Positions 27,023-37,372 are shown, counted from the first letter of the stretch. The stretch: DNA of 64,000 nucleotides from Bacillus sp. FJAT-14578 (GCF_000504165.1 NZ_AYSE01000007.1:372001-436000); one strand, 5' to 3'. A program made the numbers and translations. Notes: generated by a model not told the origin, from the sequence alone.

Positions 27023-28207
27023 ATGAAATTAGCAAAACGTGTATCAGCTTTAACACCTTCATCCACATTAGCGATTACAGCGAAGGCTCAAGAATTGAAA
27101 GCAGCCGGTCATGATGTCATTGGCTTAGGCGCAGGAGAACCAGACTTCAACACTCCCGAGCACATTTTGGAAGCTGCAGCGAAAGCAATGAATGAAGGCC
27201 ACACAAAATACACGCCGACTGGCGGTTTAGCTTCTTTAAAAGAGGCAATTATCAAAAAGTTTGAACAAGATCAGGGCTTGGCGTTTACACCGGCTGAAGT
27301 CATTGTATGCTCAGGTGCTAAGCATGCTCTTTATACGTTGTTCCAAGTAATATTGGACGAAGGAGATGAAGTCATCATCCCGACTCCTTATTGGGTAAGC
27401 TATCCTGAACAAGTAAAATTGGCGGAAGGCGTCCCGGTATATGTAGAAGGACGTGAAGAAAACAGCTTTAAAATTACACCAAAGCAATTGGAAGAAGTGA
27501 TTACGGACAAAACGAAAGCCGTCATCATTAACTCTCCGAGTAACCCTACCGGTATGGTATACACGCGTGAAGAGCTTCAAGCGCTTGGTGAAGTGTGCGT
27601 AAAACATGATATTTTGATTGTATCAGATGAGATTTATGAGAAGCTTGTGTACGATGGTAATGAACATGTGTCCATTGCTCAGCTATCTTCTGAACTGAAA
27701 GAAAAAACGATCATTATTAACGGGGTTTCTAAATCTCATTCCATGACGGGTTGGCGTATTGGCTATGCGGCAGGAAATAAAGAAATCATTAAAGCCATGA
27801 CGAACCTGGCAAGCCATAGTACGTCCAATCCGACATCGGTTGCTCAATATGCATCAATCGCAGCGTACAACGGAACACAGGAACCGGTTGTAACGATGCG
27901 CCAAGCATTTGAAGAGCGTTTAAATATTATTCATGAGAAATTGATTCAAATTCCAGGCTTTTCATGCATTAAGCCGCAGGGTGCTTTCTATTTATTCCCA
28001 AATGCCATTGAAGCAGCCAAGTTAACTGGATTTGAAACGGTGGATGCATGGGTAGAAGCTATTTTAGAGGAAGAAAAAGTGGCGCTAGTACCGGGTTCAG
28101 GCTTCGGTGCTCCTGAAAATGTACGTTTATCGTATGCGACATCTTTAGAGTTGTTGGAGAAAGCAATCGAACGCATCCAAAACTTTATGACCAATCATAT
28201 GAACTAA
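27023..28207 (+). CDS. aspB: Aspartate aminotransferase (class I/II, pyridoxal phosphate)
   Basis: 394 residues, fold type I aminotransferase converting aspartate and 2-oxoglutarate to oxaloacetate and glutamate. GAGEPDFNTPEH, NSPSNPTGMVY, SDEIYEKLVYDG, and the PLP lysine in VSKSHSMTGWRIGY (about residue 237) are intact. Placed upstream of asnS as in Bacillus, but with a strong palindrome between them. Confidence 0.94.
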   Translation: MKLAKRVSALTPSSTLAITAKAQELKAAGHDVIGLGAGEPDFNTPEHILEAAAKAMNEGHTKYTPTGGLASLKEAIIKKFEQDQGLAFTPAEVIVCSGAKHALYTLFQVILDEGDEVIIPTPYWVSYPEQVKLAEGVPVYVEGREENSFKITPKQLEEVITDKTKAVIINSPSNPTGMVYTREELQALGEVCVKHDILIVSDEIYEKLVYDGNEHVSIAQLSSELKEKTIIINGVSKSHSMTGWRIGYAAGNKEIIKAMTNLASHSTSNPTSVAQYASIAAYNGTQEPVVTMRQAFEERLNIIHEKLIQIPGFSCIKPQGAFYLFPNAIEAAKLTGFETVDAWVEAILEEEKVALVPGSGFGAPENVRLSYATSLELLEKAIERIQNFMTNHMN

Positions 28208-28208
28208 T

Positions 28209-28250
28209 CAATTAGGGGAAAGTACTAAAAGTACTTTCCCCTAATTGATA
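28209..28250. terminator. Palindromic terminator-like hairpin between aspB and asnS
   Basis: An 18-bp perfect stem CAATTAGGGGAAAGTACT / AGTACTTTCCCCTAATTG with a three-base loop, two bases after the aspB stop. The U-tract is poor, so partial termination or mRNA end protection is likely. Confidence 0.7.
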
Positions 28251-28358
28251 TATTGGAAAAGCTGATTCTCACTTGTGATTCTAAGATGTGAATTGTATAA
28301 TGAAAAAGGTTGTACATATTAAGTAAGTTGTATGTAAGGTTTTGGAGGGGTTATCATC

Positions 28359-29651
28359 GTGAAAATAACGATTTCAGAAGCAAGCAAATATGTGGGCAAA
28401 GAAGTAACAATCGGCGCATGGCTTGCGAATAAACGTTCAAGTGGTAAAATTGCATTTTTACAATTACGTGACGGTTCAGGCTTTATGCAAGGTGTTGTTG
28501 TAAAAGCTGAGGTTCCGGAAGAGGTTTTTCAAACAGCGAAAAGCGTGACGCAGGAATCATCTATTTATGTAACAGGTGTAATTCGTGAAGATGAGCGTTC
28601 ACCATTCGGATATGAATTAACGGTAACAAACTTAGAAGTAATTCATGCTGCTGTGGATTATCCCATTACCCCAAAAGAGCATGGAACAGAATTTTTAATG
28701 GACCATCGTCATTTATGGCTGCGTTCTAAGCGTCAGCATGCAGTCATGAAAATTCGTAACGAAATCATTCGCGCGACTTACGAGTTCTTTAATGAAAATG
28801 GCTTCACAAAAGTCGATCCGCCGATTTTAACGGGAAGCGCTCCTGAAGGGACAAGTGAATTATTCCATACGAAATATTTTGATGAGGACGCTTACCTTTC
28901 TCAAAGCGGTCAGCTCTACATGGAAGCAGCTGCAATGGCTCTAGGTAAAGTATTCTCCTTTGGTCCGACATTCCGTGCAGAAAAGTCGAAAACTCGCCGC
29001 CATTTAATTGAATTTTGGATGATTGAGCCCGAGATGGCATTTTATGAGTTTGAGGATAACTTAAAAGTTCAAGAAGAATACGTTTCACACATTGTTCAAT
29101 CCGTTTTAAAAAATTGTTCATTAGAATTGACAACATTAGGACGCGATGTATCGAAGCTTGAACAAATTAAAGCGCCGTTTCCACGCATCACGTATGATGA
29201 CGCGATTAAGTTTTTGCATGAAAAGGGCTTTACTGATATTCAATGGGGTGACGACTTTGGTGCACCACATGAAACGGCCATTGCTGAAAGCTATGATAAA
29301 CCGGTATTCATTACACATTATCCGACATCATTAAAGCCGTTCTATATGCAGCCAGATCCAAATCGTGATGACGTAGTATTATGCGCCGATTTGATCGCTC
29401 CAGAAGGATATGGAGAAATCATTGGCGGTTCTGAGCGTATTCATGACATGAACTTATTGGAACAACGCCTAAAAGAGCATAATTTATCATCAGACGCTTA
29501 TAAATGGTATTTGGAGCTTCGTCAATATGGTTCAGTACCACACTCAGGATTCGGTTTAGGTTTAGAGCGTACTGTCGCATGGATCAGCGGTGTCGAGCAC
29601 GTTCGTGAAACCATTCCGTTCCCGCGTCTTTTAAATCGTTTATACCCATAA
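28359..29651 (+). CDS. asnS: Asparaginyl-tRNA synthetase
   Basis: 430-residue class IIb aminoacyl-tRNA synthetase: an N-terminal OB-fold anticodon-binding domain (about 1-110), then catalytic motif 2 [21 protein letters not shown] and motif 3 [15 protein letters not shown] start after GGAGGGG. Charges tRNA-Asn. Confidence 0.97.
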   Translation: MKITISEASKYVGKEVTIGAWLANKRSSGKIAFLQLRDGSGFMQGVVVKAEVPEEVFQTAKSVTQESSIYVTGVIREDERSPFGYELTVTNLEVIHAAVDYPITPKEHGTEFLMDHRHLWLRSKRQHAVMKIRNEIIRATYEFFNENGFTKVDPPILTGSAPEGTSELFHTKYFDEDAYLSQSGQLYMEAAAMALGKVFSFGPTFRAEKSKTRRHLIEFWMIEPEMAFYEFEDNLKVQEEYVSHIVQSVLKNCSLELTTLGRDVSKLEQIKAPFPRITYDDAIKFLHEKGFTDIQWGDDFGAPHETAIAESYDKPVFITHYPTSLKPFYMQPDPNRDDVVLCADLIAPEGYGEIIGGSERIHDMNLLEQRLKEHNLSSDAYKWYLELRQYGSVPHSGFGLGLERTVAWISGVEHVRETIPFPRLLNRLYP

Positions 29652-29707
29652 GAGGATGAAGGAAAACCTCCACTGATGGAAGTTTCTTTTATAAAAAGCC
29701 TCTTTGC

Positions 29708-29746
29708 ATAAGGCCGAGAAAATTTATTTTCTCGGCCTTATGTTTT
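29708..29746 (+). terminator. Terminator of asnS
   Basis: 16-bp perfect stem ATAAGGCCGAGAAAAT/ATTTTCTCGGCCTTAT with a two-base centre, followed by TGTTTTC. Confidence 0.8.
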
Positions 29747-29876
29747 CATGTTTAAAGAAACATGAATATGAAAATAAAGTTTTTACTCATGTTAAATAAT
29801 TTATGTCGGTTCATAGAGAGAATGGTTAGGAAGAACATCATCTGCCGTGATATACTGAATTGTGAGGTGTTCCATT

Positions 29877-30578
29877 ATGGATAAAGAGAAATTCATTGAG
29901 TGGATGGAGCAAGGAACGGTTTCCATTCCGAAGTTATTAATGACCCATTATGCCAAATTGGGTTTAAACGAAACTGAGCTGATGGCCCTTCTTCATATTC
30001 ATATGGCTCTCGAAGGCGGAAACGCATTTCCAACGCCAGAGGAAATTTCAAGTCACATGAGCATCTCGACAGGAACGTGTATGGAAGTGTTAAGAGGCCT
30101 TCTGCAACGAGGGTTTTTAGCGATTGAACAGCACAATCAAGCTTCTTTTATTACGGAGCGCTATACGTTAAAGCCGCTATGGGAAACATTAATCCACAGC
30201 CTTTTTAAAGAGAGCCAGAAGAATAAACAAGAGCAGCAAGTTCAGCTTGAAGTAAATTTATATACGGTATTTGAAAAAGAGTTTGGTCGTCCGCTCTCCC
30301 CATTTGAATGCGAAACGCTAACGATGTGGCAAGATCAGGACCATCATGATCCAATTATCATTAAGGCAGCCCTTCGTGAAGCGGTCATGTCCGGAAAGTT
30401 GAATTTCCGCTACATTGATCGCATTTTATTTGAATGGAAAAAGAATGGGATTAAGACCATCGAACAAGCAAGGGGCTATGGCCGTAAATTTCGCCAGCAT
30501 CAACAAACAAAGAAAAGCACAAGTGAACAACCTGTCCAAAATCCAACTATTCCATTTTTCAATTGGCTCGAACAATAA
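29877..30578 (+). CDS. dnaD: DNA replication initiation protein DnaD
   Basis: 233 residues with the DnaD layout: an N-terminal winged-helix domain for oligomerisation (about 1-110) and the C-terminal DDBH2 domain (VFEKEFGRPLSPFECETL .. FRYIDRILFEWKKNGI). It remodels oriC DNA with DnaA and loads the helicase with DnaB and DnaI. ATG at 29877. Followed by a hairpin, then nth. Confidence 0.95.
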   Translation: MDKEKFIEWMEQGTVSIPKLLMTHYAKLGLNETELMALLHIHMALEGGNAFPTPEEISSHMSISTGTCMEVLRGLLQRGFLAIEQHNQASFITERYTLKPLWETLIHSLFKESQKNKQEQQVQLEVNLYTVFEKEFGRPLSPFECETLTMWQDQDHHDPIIIKAALREAVMSGKLNFRYIDRILFEWKKNGIKTIEQARGYGRKFRQHQQTKKSTSEQPVQNPTIPFFNWLEQ

Positions 30579-30596
30579 CCTCCATCCGCATAAAGA

Positions 30597-30641
30597 ATTG
30601 GACGTGTATACAAAACATACACGTCCAATTCTTTATGCATC
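30597..30641. terminator. Palindromic hairpin after dnaD
   Basis: AAAGAATTGGACGTGTAT / ATACACGTCCAATTCTTT perfect stem with a short AAAAC-type loop; A-run before and T-rich after. Confidence 0.75.
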
Positions 30642-30728
30642 AACAGGGATAAACATTGCCTTATTAAATGGTATAATTGTATAGTATTTTAACCTATAGA
30701 ATAGATGAAAGTTAAGGTGAGACGAAGG

Positions 30729-31388
30729 ATGTTGACATTAAAAGAAATTCGTCATTGCTTAGATTCGATGGCGGAAATGTTTCCTGATGCGCATTGCGAA
30801 CTTAATCATGAAAATCCTTTTGAATTGGTCATTGCTGTTTTGTTGTCTGCCCAATGTACAGATGTTCTTGTGAACAAGGTGACAAAAAACCTTTTTCAAA
30901 AATATAAGAAACCTGAAGATTATTTGTCCGTATCAGAAGAAGAGCTTCAACAAGATATTCGTTCTATCGGCCTATATCGGAACAAGGCTAAAAATATCCG
31001 TAAACTTTGCCAAATTCTATTGGATGAGTATGGCGGAGAAGTACCTCCCGATCGAGATGAACTAACGAAACTCCCTGGAGTAGGACGCAAAACGGCCAAT
31101 GTCGTCGTATCCGTAGCATTTGGGATTCCTGCCATTGCCGTTGATACACATGTAGAAAGAGTCAGCAAGCGGTTAGGGATTTGCCGCTGGAAAGATTCCG
31201 TCCTTGAAGTTGAGAAAACATTGATGCGCAAAGTTCCGCAAGATGAATGGTCTGTCACTCATCACCGCCTTATTTTCTTTGGACGGTATCACTGTAAAGC
31301 CCAGTCACCTCAATGTCATGTATGTCCGCTTCTTGAGCTTTGCCGAGAAGGGAAAAAACGAATGAAGGAGAAGGGGAGAAATGAATAA
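30729..31388 (+). CDS. nth: Endonuclease III
   Basis: 219-residue bifunctional DNA glycosylase/AP lyase of base excision repair. Helix-hairpin-helix LPGVGRKTANVV (about 114-125) with the catalytic Lys and, about 18 residues on, the Asp in AVDTHVERV. The C-terminal CKAQSPQCHVCPLLELC gives the C-x6-C-x2-C-x5-C iron-sulfur site. ATG at 30729 after AAGGTGAG. Overlaps ypoC by eight bases. Confidence 0.96.
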   Translation: MLTLKEIRHCLDSMAEMFPDAHCELNHENPFELVIAVLLSAQCTDVLVNKVTKNLFQKYKKPEDYLSVSEEELQQDIRSIGLYRNKAKNIRKLCQILLDEYGGEVPPDRDELTKLPGVGRKTANVVVSVAFGIPAIAVDTHVERVSKRLGICRWKDSVLEVEKTLMRKVPQDEWSVTHHRLIFFGRYHCKAQSPQCHVCPLLELCREGKKRMKEKGRNE

Positions 31389-31911
31389 TACCATAAGCGT
31401 TCCCCATTCATTTCAACATCCTTTATTTTTTAAACAAAGTAAAATAGAAATCCAAGAGGCAAGGGCTTTTGATGAAACTTTAAAGGACATGCCATTCCTA
31501 TATGATGTGCTTCATGAAGTAATAAGGGAAGAATGTGAAAAGCCCTGGGAAGAGCAGGAAATGTATGTCCCGCAAATATTTGGGTATTGGAAGAAAGAAA
31601 AAGATGAGATTGCCAATTATTTTAAAAAGCGTGATCGAAACCGGGCATTGGAGCCAATGGTCCTTTCATTGGGACATTTCATCAGCGCTTTATTTTGGAT
31701 AAACAGCATTCCTGTTCCATCATTAAACAATCTAACAGAAGAGATTCAAAGATTACCTTACAAGCCAATTAATGCAGGGGAGCGGGTCGGCTTCTTACTT
31801 GATCAGCCAAACCAATATCATTCATATGTTCAGCTCGGTGAATTGTATCAAGAGCTGGAAAAGGTTTATTACAAGAAGCTTACCATGAAAAAACGGACCT
31901 CTCAATTTTAA
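31381..31911 (+). CDS. ypoC: Conserved protein YpoC
   Basis: 176 residues, soluble, helical, with no catalytic motif I can name. Gene order nth-ypoC-ponA-recU identifies it as YpoC. It overlaps nth and shares a bidirectional terminator with convergent ponA. Function unknown. Confidence 0.82.
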   Translation: MNNTISVPHSFQHPLFFKQSKIEIQEARAFDETLKDMPFLYDVLHEVIREECEKPWEEQEMYVPQIFGYWKKEKDEIANYFKKRDRNRALEPMVLSLGHFISALFWINSIPVPSLNNLTEEIQRLPYKPINAGERVGFLLDQPNQYHSYVQLGELYQELEKVYYKKLTMKKRTSQF

Positions 31912-31930
31912 ATTGAGAGGTCCGTTTTTC
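31889..31930. terminator. Bidirectional terminator between ypoC and ponA
   Basis: 20-bp stem AAAAACGGACCTCTCAATTT and its complement around a one-to-two-base centre; it includes the ypoC stop codon and ends two bases before the ponA stop. Confidence 0.9.
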
Positions 31931-31931
31931 A

Positions 31932-34652
31932 TTAATTGGCAGGCTCAGGATTGACTCCTACATTCCCCAGAGGGTTCGGTTGTTGATTTTGCCCTTGATC
32001 TGGAGTTGGAGGGACAGAAGGCTCCTGAGGTTGTTCCCCTGAAGCAGGAGGGGTTTCCGTTTCCTCATCTTCATCCTCAGGCTGATTGCCGTTACCATTA
32101 CCGTTATTACCATTACCGTTATTACCATTACCGTTATTGCCATTACCGTTACCATTGCCATTGCCATTATTACCGTTACCATTACCTGGATTGTTCTCCT
32201 GGCCAGGCGGTAATCCATCATTGCCATTATTTTCGTCTGCTTCTTCCTCTAGTTCTTGATCATCCTCCGGTTCTTCTGACCCGCCAGGAATAGTTACAGA
32301 TGTAGAAGAAGAACTGCTGGTGCCTTCGCTGACAGCCGTGACGGTAAATCTGTAGGTCGATCCAGGATTAGGGTTTGGTATCGTTACGGATGTATCATTC
32401 GTTGTGGCAATCGTTTGTGAACCGCCACCATCAATAGATAAAGATACCTGGAACGACACATCATCAAGTTTATCGTCAGGGTAAGACCAATTCACATAAA
32501 TGTGGTTGGTTGTCGGATCAAAGTTTGCGGATAAGCCGCTTGGTCTATTGATTTCTTTCTTTTTATAGCGTGTAGATACTTTTGTCGGTCTTGTTCCTTT
32601 TACAAAGTATTCGGTTGAAACAAGGCTATTTGGCGTATACTCGCTTGCCAAACGAAGCGGATGTGAACCTTTTTCGATTTTGGCTGACACCACACTATCA
32701 GGACGTTCAAAGTCGCCAGAACTTTTCCCTTCAGAGACATGGCCGATGACTTTTCTGAAAATCTCCTTGGCTAACCCTTTTTCTCGATCGCTATAGATGT
32801 AGTTGTTTTCAGTCGTTTGTTCATATCCTGTCCAAACGGCTAACGTATATTTTGGTGTAAATCCTGCAAACCAAATGTCCGGAACACCGCCGCTAGGAAT
32901 GTTATATTGGTTTTTCGCTTGTTTTGAGAAGTTCGTTGTTCCTGTTTTCCCGGCCACTTCTAATCCTGGAACGCTGGCAGAACGCCCTGTTCCTTCTTCA
33001 ACAACGGATTCCATCATAGATGTAACCATGAAAGCCGTATAATCTTTCATCGCGACTTTCGGCTTTGGTTTTAAATCCATCTCTGTGCCGTCAGTAAACT
33101 TCACTTTTGTGACGGTATGAGGTTTAATATAAACTCCGTTATTACCGAATGCACTGTATGCCCCAGCGAGCTGCATTGGTGTGACACCATGTTCAAAACC
33201 ACCAATGGAATAAGATTCCGGGATTTCTTTTTCAAGCGGAATACCTAAATTAACCGCAAAGTCACGGGCACGATCAGCACCTGCCTCCTGAAACGCTTTT
33301 AACGCAGGAATGTTACGAGAGTCTGCGAGTGCCTCACGAGCGGTCATCCAACCTTTATGACGGCGGTCATAGTTGTTGATTGCCGTTCCATTTGAGTACG
33401 TATATGGCTCGTCGTTGATGGGCTCAGCCGTAGACCATTTTAAATACTCGACTGCCGGACCGTAATCTAAAATTGGTTTGATGGCAGATCCAGGCTGTCT
33501 CGGAAAATCGGATGCAAAGCTTAGTCCGCGGGCTACACGATTGCGTCCTCCACCAACGGCCTGTACTTCACCGGTTTTCGTATCCGTCAGGACAAAGCCG
33601 GTTTGGAGATTATCATTTGGCCAGTTGATAATGTCATTGCTGTTCAGCAATTTTTCAACATATTCTTGGGCTTTTGGATCTAATGTTGTATGGATTTCAA
33701 GACCTGCCGAGAACACGTCCATATCTGTCTTTTTCTTCACTTCGTCAATTACTTCGTCTACAAATGCGCTGTATTTTTCTCCATCTTCATCCACATTTGT
33801 GCGTAATGTAGATTGAACAGGCACTTCTTTCGCCTTTGCTGCTTCTTCTTCTGTAATAAATCCGTGTTGAGCCATTAAGCCCAGAACAATGTTCCGGCGC
33901 TTTGTCGCCGCTTCCGGATTGGCATAAGGGTTGTAAGTGCTCGGTGCTTTTGGCATTCCCGCTAACATGGCTGCTTCATGCAATTCCAGGTTTTCGAGTT
34001 TTTTTCCATAAAAATATTCAGCGGCTTTCGCTACACCATGCGCTTTTTGTGCAAAGAAAATTTTATTGAGGTACATTTCTAAAATTTTCTGTTTTGAATA
34101 TTTTTGTTCCAATTGAAACGCAAGCCACATTTCTTGCACTTTTCGTTTCACGGTCTTATCAGGCGATAAGAAAGAGTTTTTGACAACCTGCTGAGTGATC
34201 GTACTTGCACCCTCAGACCCGAATCCTTCCTTGAAATTGGCAATGACAGCGCCGCCGATACGGTATAAATCAATACCATGATGTTTATAAAAGCGGACAT
34301 CTTCCGTTGCGATAAACGCGTCTTTTACCACTTGAGGAATTTCTTCGTATGTAACAAGTGTCCTTCTTTCCACGCCCAGTTCAGCGATTTGATCACCGTT
34401 TTTATCGTATACTTTCGATGATACGGGATCTGCGAGCAGTGACTCATCGATTTTTGGTGCTCCGCTTATAAAAGCGAAGAATGTCGCACCCCCTGCAACC
34501 ATTCCAATGATCCCTAAAAGCAGGAAAGCTACAATAATTTTGCGGAACAAGCCTCCTTTTCTCTTATTGTCCTTAGGCTGCTTTTCTTTACGTTTATTTT
34601 GAACTTGATTTTGTCTTCTTCGTTCTTCACGAGAAGTGTAATTCTCTGACAT
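31932..34652 (-). CDS. ponA: Class A penicillin-binding protein 1 (PBP1)
   Basis: 906-residue bifunctional cell-wall synthase. Short basic cytoplasmic tail, membrane anchor (about 33-60), GT51 glycosyltransferase domain with EDVRFYKHHGID and GSEGASTITQQVVKN, then the transpeptidase domain with the SxxK serine in RQPGSAIKP, the SxN motif SRN, and KTGTT. A fibronectin type III domain follows (about 705-790), then an acidic stretch and an Asn/Gly repeat (NGNGN units, about 825-860) and a Pro/Gln-rich tail. It precedes recU in the minus direction with a separate start (AGGAGTG ribosome site). Confidence 0.96.
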   Translation of the reverse strand: MSENYTSREERRRQNQVQNKRKEKQPKDNKRKGGLFRKIIVAFLLLGIIGMVAGGATFFAFISGAPKIDESLLADPVSSKVYDKNGDQIAELGVERRTLVTYEEIPQVVKDAFIATEDVRFYKHHGIDLYRIGGAVIANFKEGFGSEGASTITQQVVKNSFLSPDKTVKRKVQEMWLAFQLEQKYSKQKILEMYLNKIFFAQKAHGVAKAAEYFYGKKLENLELHEAAMLAGMPKAPSTYNPYANPEAATKRRNIVLGLMAQHGFITEEEAAKAKEVPVQSTLRTNVDEDGEKYSAFVDEVIDEVKKKTDMDVFSAGLEIHTTLDPKAQEYVEKLLNSNDIINWPNDNLQTGFVLTDTKTGEVQAVGGGRNRVARGLSFASDFPRQPGSAIKPILDYGPAVEYLKWSTAEPINDEPYTYSNGTAINNYDRRHKGWMTAREALADSRNIPALKAFQEAGADRARDFAVNLGIPLEKEIPESYSIGGFEHGVTPMQLAGAYSAFGNNGVYIKPHTVTKVKFTDGTEMDLKPKPKVAMKDYTAFMVTSMMESVVEEGTGRSASVPGLEVAGKTGTTNFSKQAKNQYNIPSGGVPDIWFAGFTPKYTLAVWTGYEQTTENNYIYSDREKGLAKEIFRKVIGHVSEGKSSGDFERPDSVVSAKIEKGSHPLRLASEYTPNSLVSTEYFVKGTRPTKVSTRYKKKEINRPSGLSANFDPTTNHIYVNWSYPDDKLDDVSFQVSLSIDGGGSQTIATTNDTSVTIPNPNPGSTYRFTVTAVSEGTSSSSSTSVTIPGGSEEPEDDQELEEEADENNGNDGLPPGQENNPGNGNGNNGNGNGNGNGNNGNGNNGNGNNGNGNGNQPEDEDEETETPPASGEQPQEPSVPPTPDQGQNQQPNPLGNVGVNPEPAN
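32080..32200 (-). repeat. Asn-Gly coding microsatellite in ponA
   Basis: Six-base and fifteen-base periodic ATTACCGTT/ATTACCATT units encode the NGN repeats of the PBP1 tail. It is coding, in frame, and may vary in length by slippage. Confidence 0.85.
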
Positions 34653-34714
34653 AAAACACTCCTACCTTTCAACAGATGTAAGAGAATGATTCCGTAAACA
34701 TATATATCATACTC

Positions 34715-35311
34715 TTAAAAGTACAATTTATCTATAATTTTAATGTAATCAATTCGAGGATGTAAGCCAATTTGTATCAAATGTCCATTTTTTTCGACGT
34801 CATTTTTCGGGATGGATTTACGTCCTCCTTCTTTTATTTGGTCCCAATACGGAAATAAATTCTTTGCCTCAAATAAGTATAGTTCTTGTACAGAAGTGAA
34901 CATTAATATGACGAAACAGACGCCATTTTGTTTCACTACTTGTTTCATATGATTGATTTGATGCTCATGGAAGTTTTGCAATGGAAAAGAAGTTTTGTTC
35001 TTTGTTTCTTTTGCTTCAAAATCTAAATAGAGACCTTTGTACACCCCATTGTAATCGGTAGTGGAAGCTTGTTTGAAATAGGCTTCTTTAATGACAGCTG
35101 CGCTCCGTTTCGGATAATCGACATTCACAATTTGGACAGGCGTAGGCTTTTTATGGATAACCGCAATTCCATGTGTAAGATAAAACTCATTTGTTTCATT
35201 CAAATCCTCTTCAAGCGTCATGCCTCGATTACTATACGTGTTCTGCTGGCGTGACATCTCCTTGTTCGTTTGTGCTGGCTGATATTTTTTTCCGTTTGGA
35301 TAACGAATCAC
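34715..35311 (-). CDS. recU: Holliday junction resolvase RecU
   Basis: 198-residue RecU nuclease that cuts four-way junctions and modulates Rec[19 protein letters not shown] (about 28-45) and the catalytic D..E-x-K region [11 protein letters not shown] (about 95-105) are intact. The GTG at 35311 (MIRYPNGKK) is eight bases after GGGAGGTG; a GTG two codons upstream is too close. Downstream partner is ponA, a conserved pair. Confidence 0.94.
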   Translation of the reverse strand: MIRYPNGKKYQPAQTNKEMSRQQNTYSNRGMTLEEDLNETNEFYLTHGIAVIHKKPTPVQIVNVDYPKRSAAVIKEAYFKQASTTDYNGVYKGLYLDFEAKETKNKTSFPLQNFHEHQINHMKQVVKQNGVCFVILMFTSVQELYLFEAKNLFPYWDQIKEGGRKSIPKNDVEKNGHLIQIGLHPRIDYIKIIDKLYF

Positions 35312-35610
35312 CGGCACCCACCTCCCTTTGATGACAGCCCATCAAAAATATATATTATATAATAGCAAAAATCATCAGGAAATGGACCGATAAAATGAAG
35401 TCAGAAAAAACTGAACTTCGTATGAATATGAGTGTACGGACCTATAATAACATTATAATTTTCCATTTTCTGCAACATATGACAGTTTGATGAAGCCAAT
35501 CATCAATTAAGTATTTGCTTGCCGACAGTTTAAACGTAAACAAAGCAATTTTTTAGAAAAGGACCATAAAGCAAAAACGTAAATACCTTTAAGGAAAGAA
35601 GGGAGCGAAG

Positions 35611-36603
35611 ATGGATTCCGCACAATTGCCTTTACAAGAAGAAGAACGGGTCATCCTCTGGCAAATTCAACAAAAAACGGCAAAAGCGAATATGGATAAC
35701 ATTTCCCGTACAGAAGCTTATGCAAACTTTTATCGTCGACATCCGGAAATAAAATGGTCCTTTTTAGCAAGCATGGTTTCTCGAAATGCCGGATGGAATA
35801 TGTGTGATTTGGAAGGGAAATGGATGCCGCTTACATTGGATGCTTATACACGGGCTATTTTATTTTTAACGTACGAGCGGGCGAACTGGTTGATTTTTGC
35901 TGATGCGTATCCCCAGCTGCTCCTTTATGAATATTCCATATTACATGGAAAACCTTATTTTCATTTGCTTCCATATTGGCGGACATCTTCATTTGTTCAA
36001 AAAGAATGGTTTCTTTTTTGGCACGAACGAAATGAGCAAAGACTCATCACATCTCTTATTATCAATGAACAAAATGTCATTCAAAAACCGGTGATGAATC
36101 ACCCGTTTTATAAAAAGAAGGTATTTCATTCATTTACGTTTAAACTTCAAGATTGGCTGCATTTCAGCTCCGTGATTTTTCCTACATTGCAAGGGGAACT
36201 ATTTGGTTGTTCTGTTCATGATTTTTGGAATAAAACGAAGCGGATTGAGCTTGGGAAGAAATTGAGCCTTCTCCTTTTTGAACCGTCGTTATACCCTCGT
36301 TTTCTGGAATTTTCCCATCAAGTTACACATACAGGCTCCCGTATCGATTATGAACAGTACATGGCAAAGAGAAGCATAAGGGATACGCCTTTTTTAAGGA
36401 TGACCTATCCAGTTATTGCACATCATGAAGCTGATGGAAACGAGTGGAGAGCTTCTGATCGACAAATTAAAGGATGGTTTAAGCCCGCTTCATTTCCTGA
36501 AAAGGCCAACGTGACGGAGTGGTATAGAAAAAAGCAAATGCAGCTACGGCTTTTAATACAATTGGAGCAATATATCCGACATTTGGGCAAGAGAGGCAGA
36601 TAG
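35611..36603 (+). CDS. yppC: DUF2515 protein YppC
   Basis: 330 residues, DUF2515. Aromatic-rich soluble protein with WSFLASMVSRNAGWNMCDLEG near the N-terminus and no signal peptide or clear membrane segment. It is divergent from recU, as in B. subtilis yppC. AAAGAAGGGAG precedes the ATG. Function unknown. Confidence 0.87.
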   Translation: MDSAQLPLQEEERVILWQIQQKTAKANMDNISRTEAYANFYRRHPEIKWSFLASMVSRNAGWNMCDLEGKWMPLTLDAYTRAILFLTYERANWLIFADAYPQLLLYEYSILHGKPYFHLLPYWRTSSFVQKEWFLFWHERNEQRLITSLIINEQNVIQKPVMNHPFYKKKVFHSFTFKLQDWLHFSSVIFPTLQGELFGCSVHDFWNKTKRIELGKKLSLLLFEPSLYPRFLEFSHQVTHTGSRIDYEQYMAKRSIRDTPFLRMTYPVIAHHEADGNEWRASDRQIKGWFKPASFPEKANVTEWYRKKQMQLRLLIQLEQYIRHLGKRGR

Positions 36604-36641
36604 CCTATTTAGGCAAGCTTGTTTAACAAAGCCTTATTTTA

Positions 36642-36684
36642 AAAAAGCTGCCCCTTTAACTGAATCGATGGGGCAGCTTTCTTT
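36642..36684 (+). terminator. Terminator of yppC
   Basis: AAAGCTGCCCC / GGGGCAGCTTT with a 14-base loop and TCTTT after. A second hairpin follows at 36686-36722 (GCGAATAAG/CTTATTCGC). Confidence 0.75.
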
Positions 36685-36764
36685 GGCGAATAAGAAAATA
36701 TGAGCAATATTTCCTTATTCGCATAGAGGAAATTTGACGATAACCAGGCCTTAAGACAGGGTCA

Positions 36765-36881
36765 TTAAGTGGACGGACGATTGGGTCCGTTTAATTTTTT
36801 ATCGCCGTACCCCTTTGTATCTGTCACTTGCTGATTTTGCTTCGCTTGCATCTTTTGTTCTGGATTATTGGATTTTCGCAT
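36765..36881 (-). CDS. sspM: Small acid-soluble spore protein M
   Basis: 38 residues ending KKLNGPNRPST, which matches the C-terminus of B. subtilis SspM. Basic and glutamine/asparagine-rich, with no hydrophobic segment. The ATG at 36881 follows GAGGAGGTGTGGC on the minus strand; the longer open frame upstream lacks support. Expected to be made in the forespore. Confidence 0.85.
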   Translation of the reverse strand: MRKSNNPEQKMQAKQNQQVTDTKGYGDKKLNGPNRPST

Positions 36882-37072
36882 TGTGCCACACCTCCTCATC
36901 ACTATTGTTTGCTGACAAACGGTTTTCATTCTTATTAGAAAATGTCGCACAATTTTTTTGTGGCGTATTATAACTTTCTTTGACGAATAAAAACTAGTTT
37001 TGTCAAAGATGAAGGGAGGCTGTACAAGAAGGGAGAATGAGTATATTAAATAAAAATGTGGAGGGGATTTTC

Positions 37073-37333
37073 ATGAAAGAGCAATGGGTCGGAAAGATGG
37101 AAATGCTGGATTTATTGGATGCTGTTTTAGGTGACTTGGAAACAGTGGAACAAGAAATTTCCACCAAAATTGATGAAGTTGTCTCTTTACATGAACATGC
37201 TCAGAAAGAAAATCTTCGATCAATTGAATACGCTATAAGTGAAATCGAAAATGTGACGTTGGAGCTGCAGGGACAATCCGAAAAGCGAGAGTGGAGAAAT
37301 AATACAGGAGAAGTCATTCTGCGAACGGTTTAA
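37073..37333 (+). CDS. yppD: YppD-like protein
   Basis: 86-residue acidic, helical protein (LLDAVLGDLETVEQEISTKIDEVVSLHEHAQKE suggests coiled coil). ATG at 37073 lies after GTGGAGGGG; an upstream in-frame ATG at 37037 has a weaker site. Assigned to YppD by place between yppC/sspM and yppE. Function unknown. Confidence 0.7.
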   Translation: MKEQWVGKMEMLDLLDAVLGDLETVEQEISTKIDEVVSLHEHAQKENLRSIEYAISEIENVTLELQGQSEKREWRNNTGEVILRTV

Positions 37334-37372
37334 TTTTTTTCATGATACAATAGCATCGTAGAGGTGACTGAA

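Noticed and set aside
32080-32200. Short periodic repeats that could suggest a CRISPR array
   Set aside because: The period is 6 to 15 bases with no spacers, and it is in frame as the Asn-Gly tail of PBP1.
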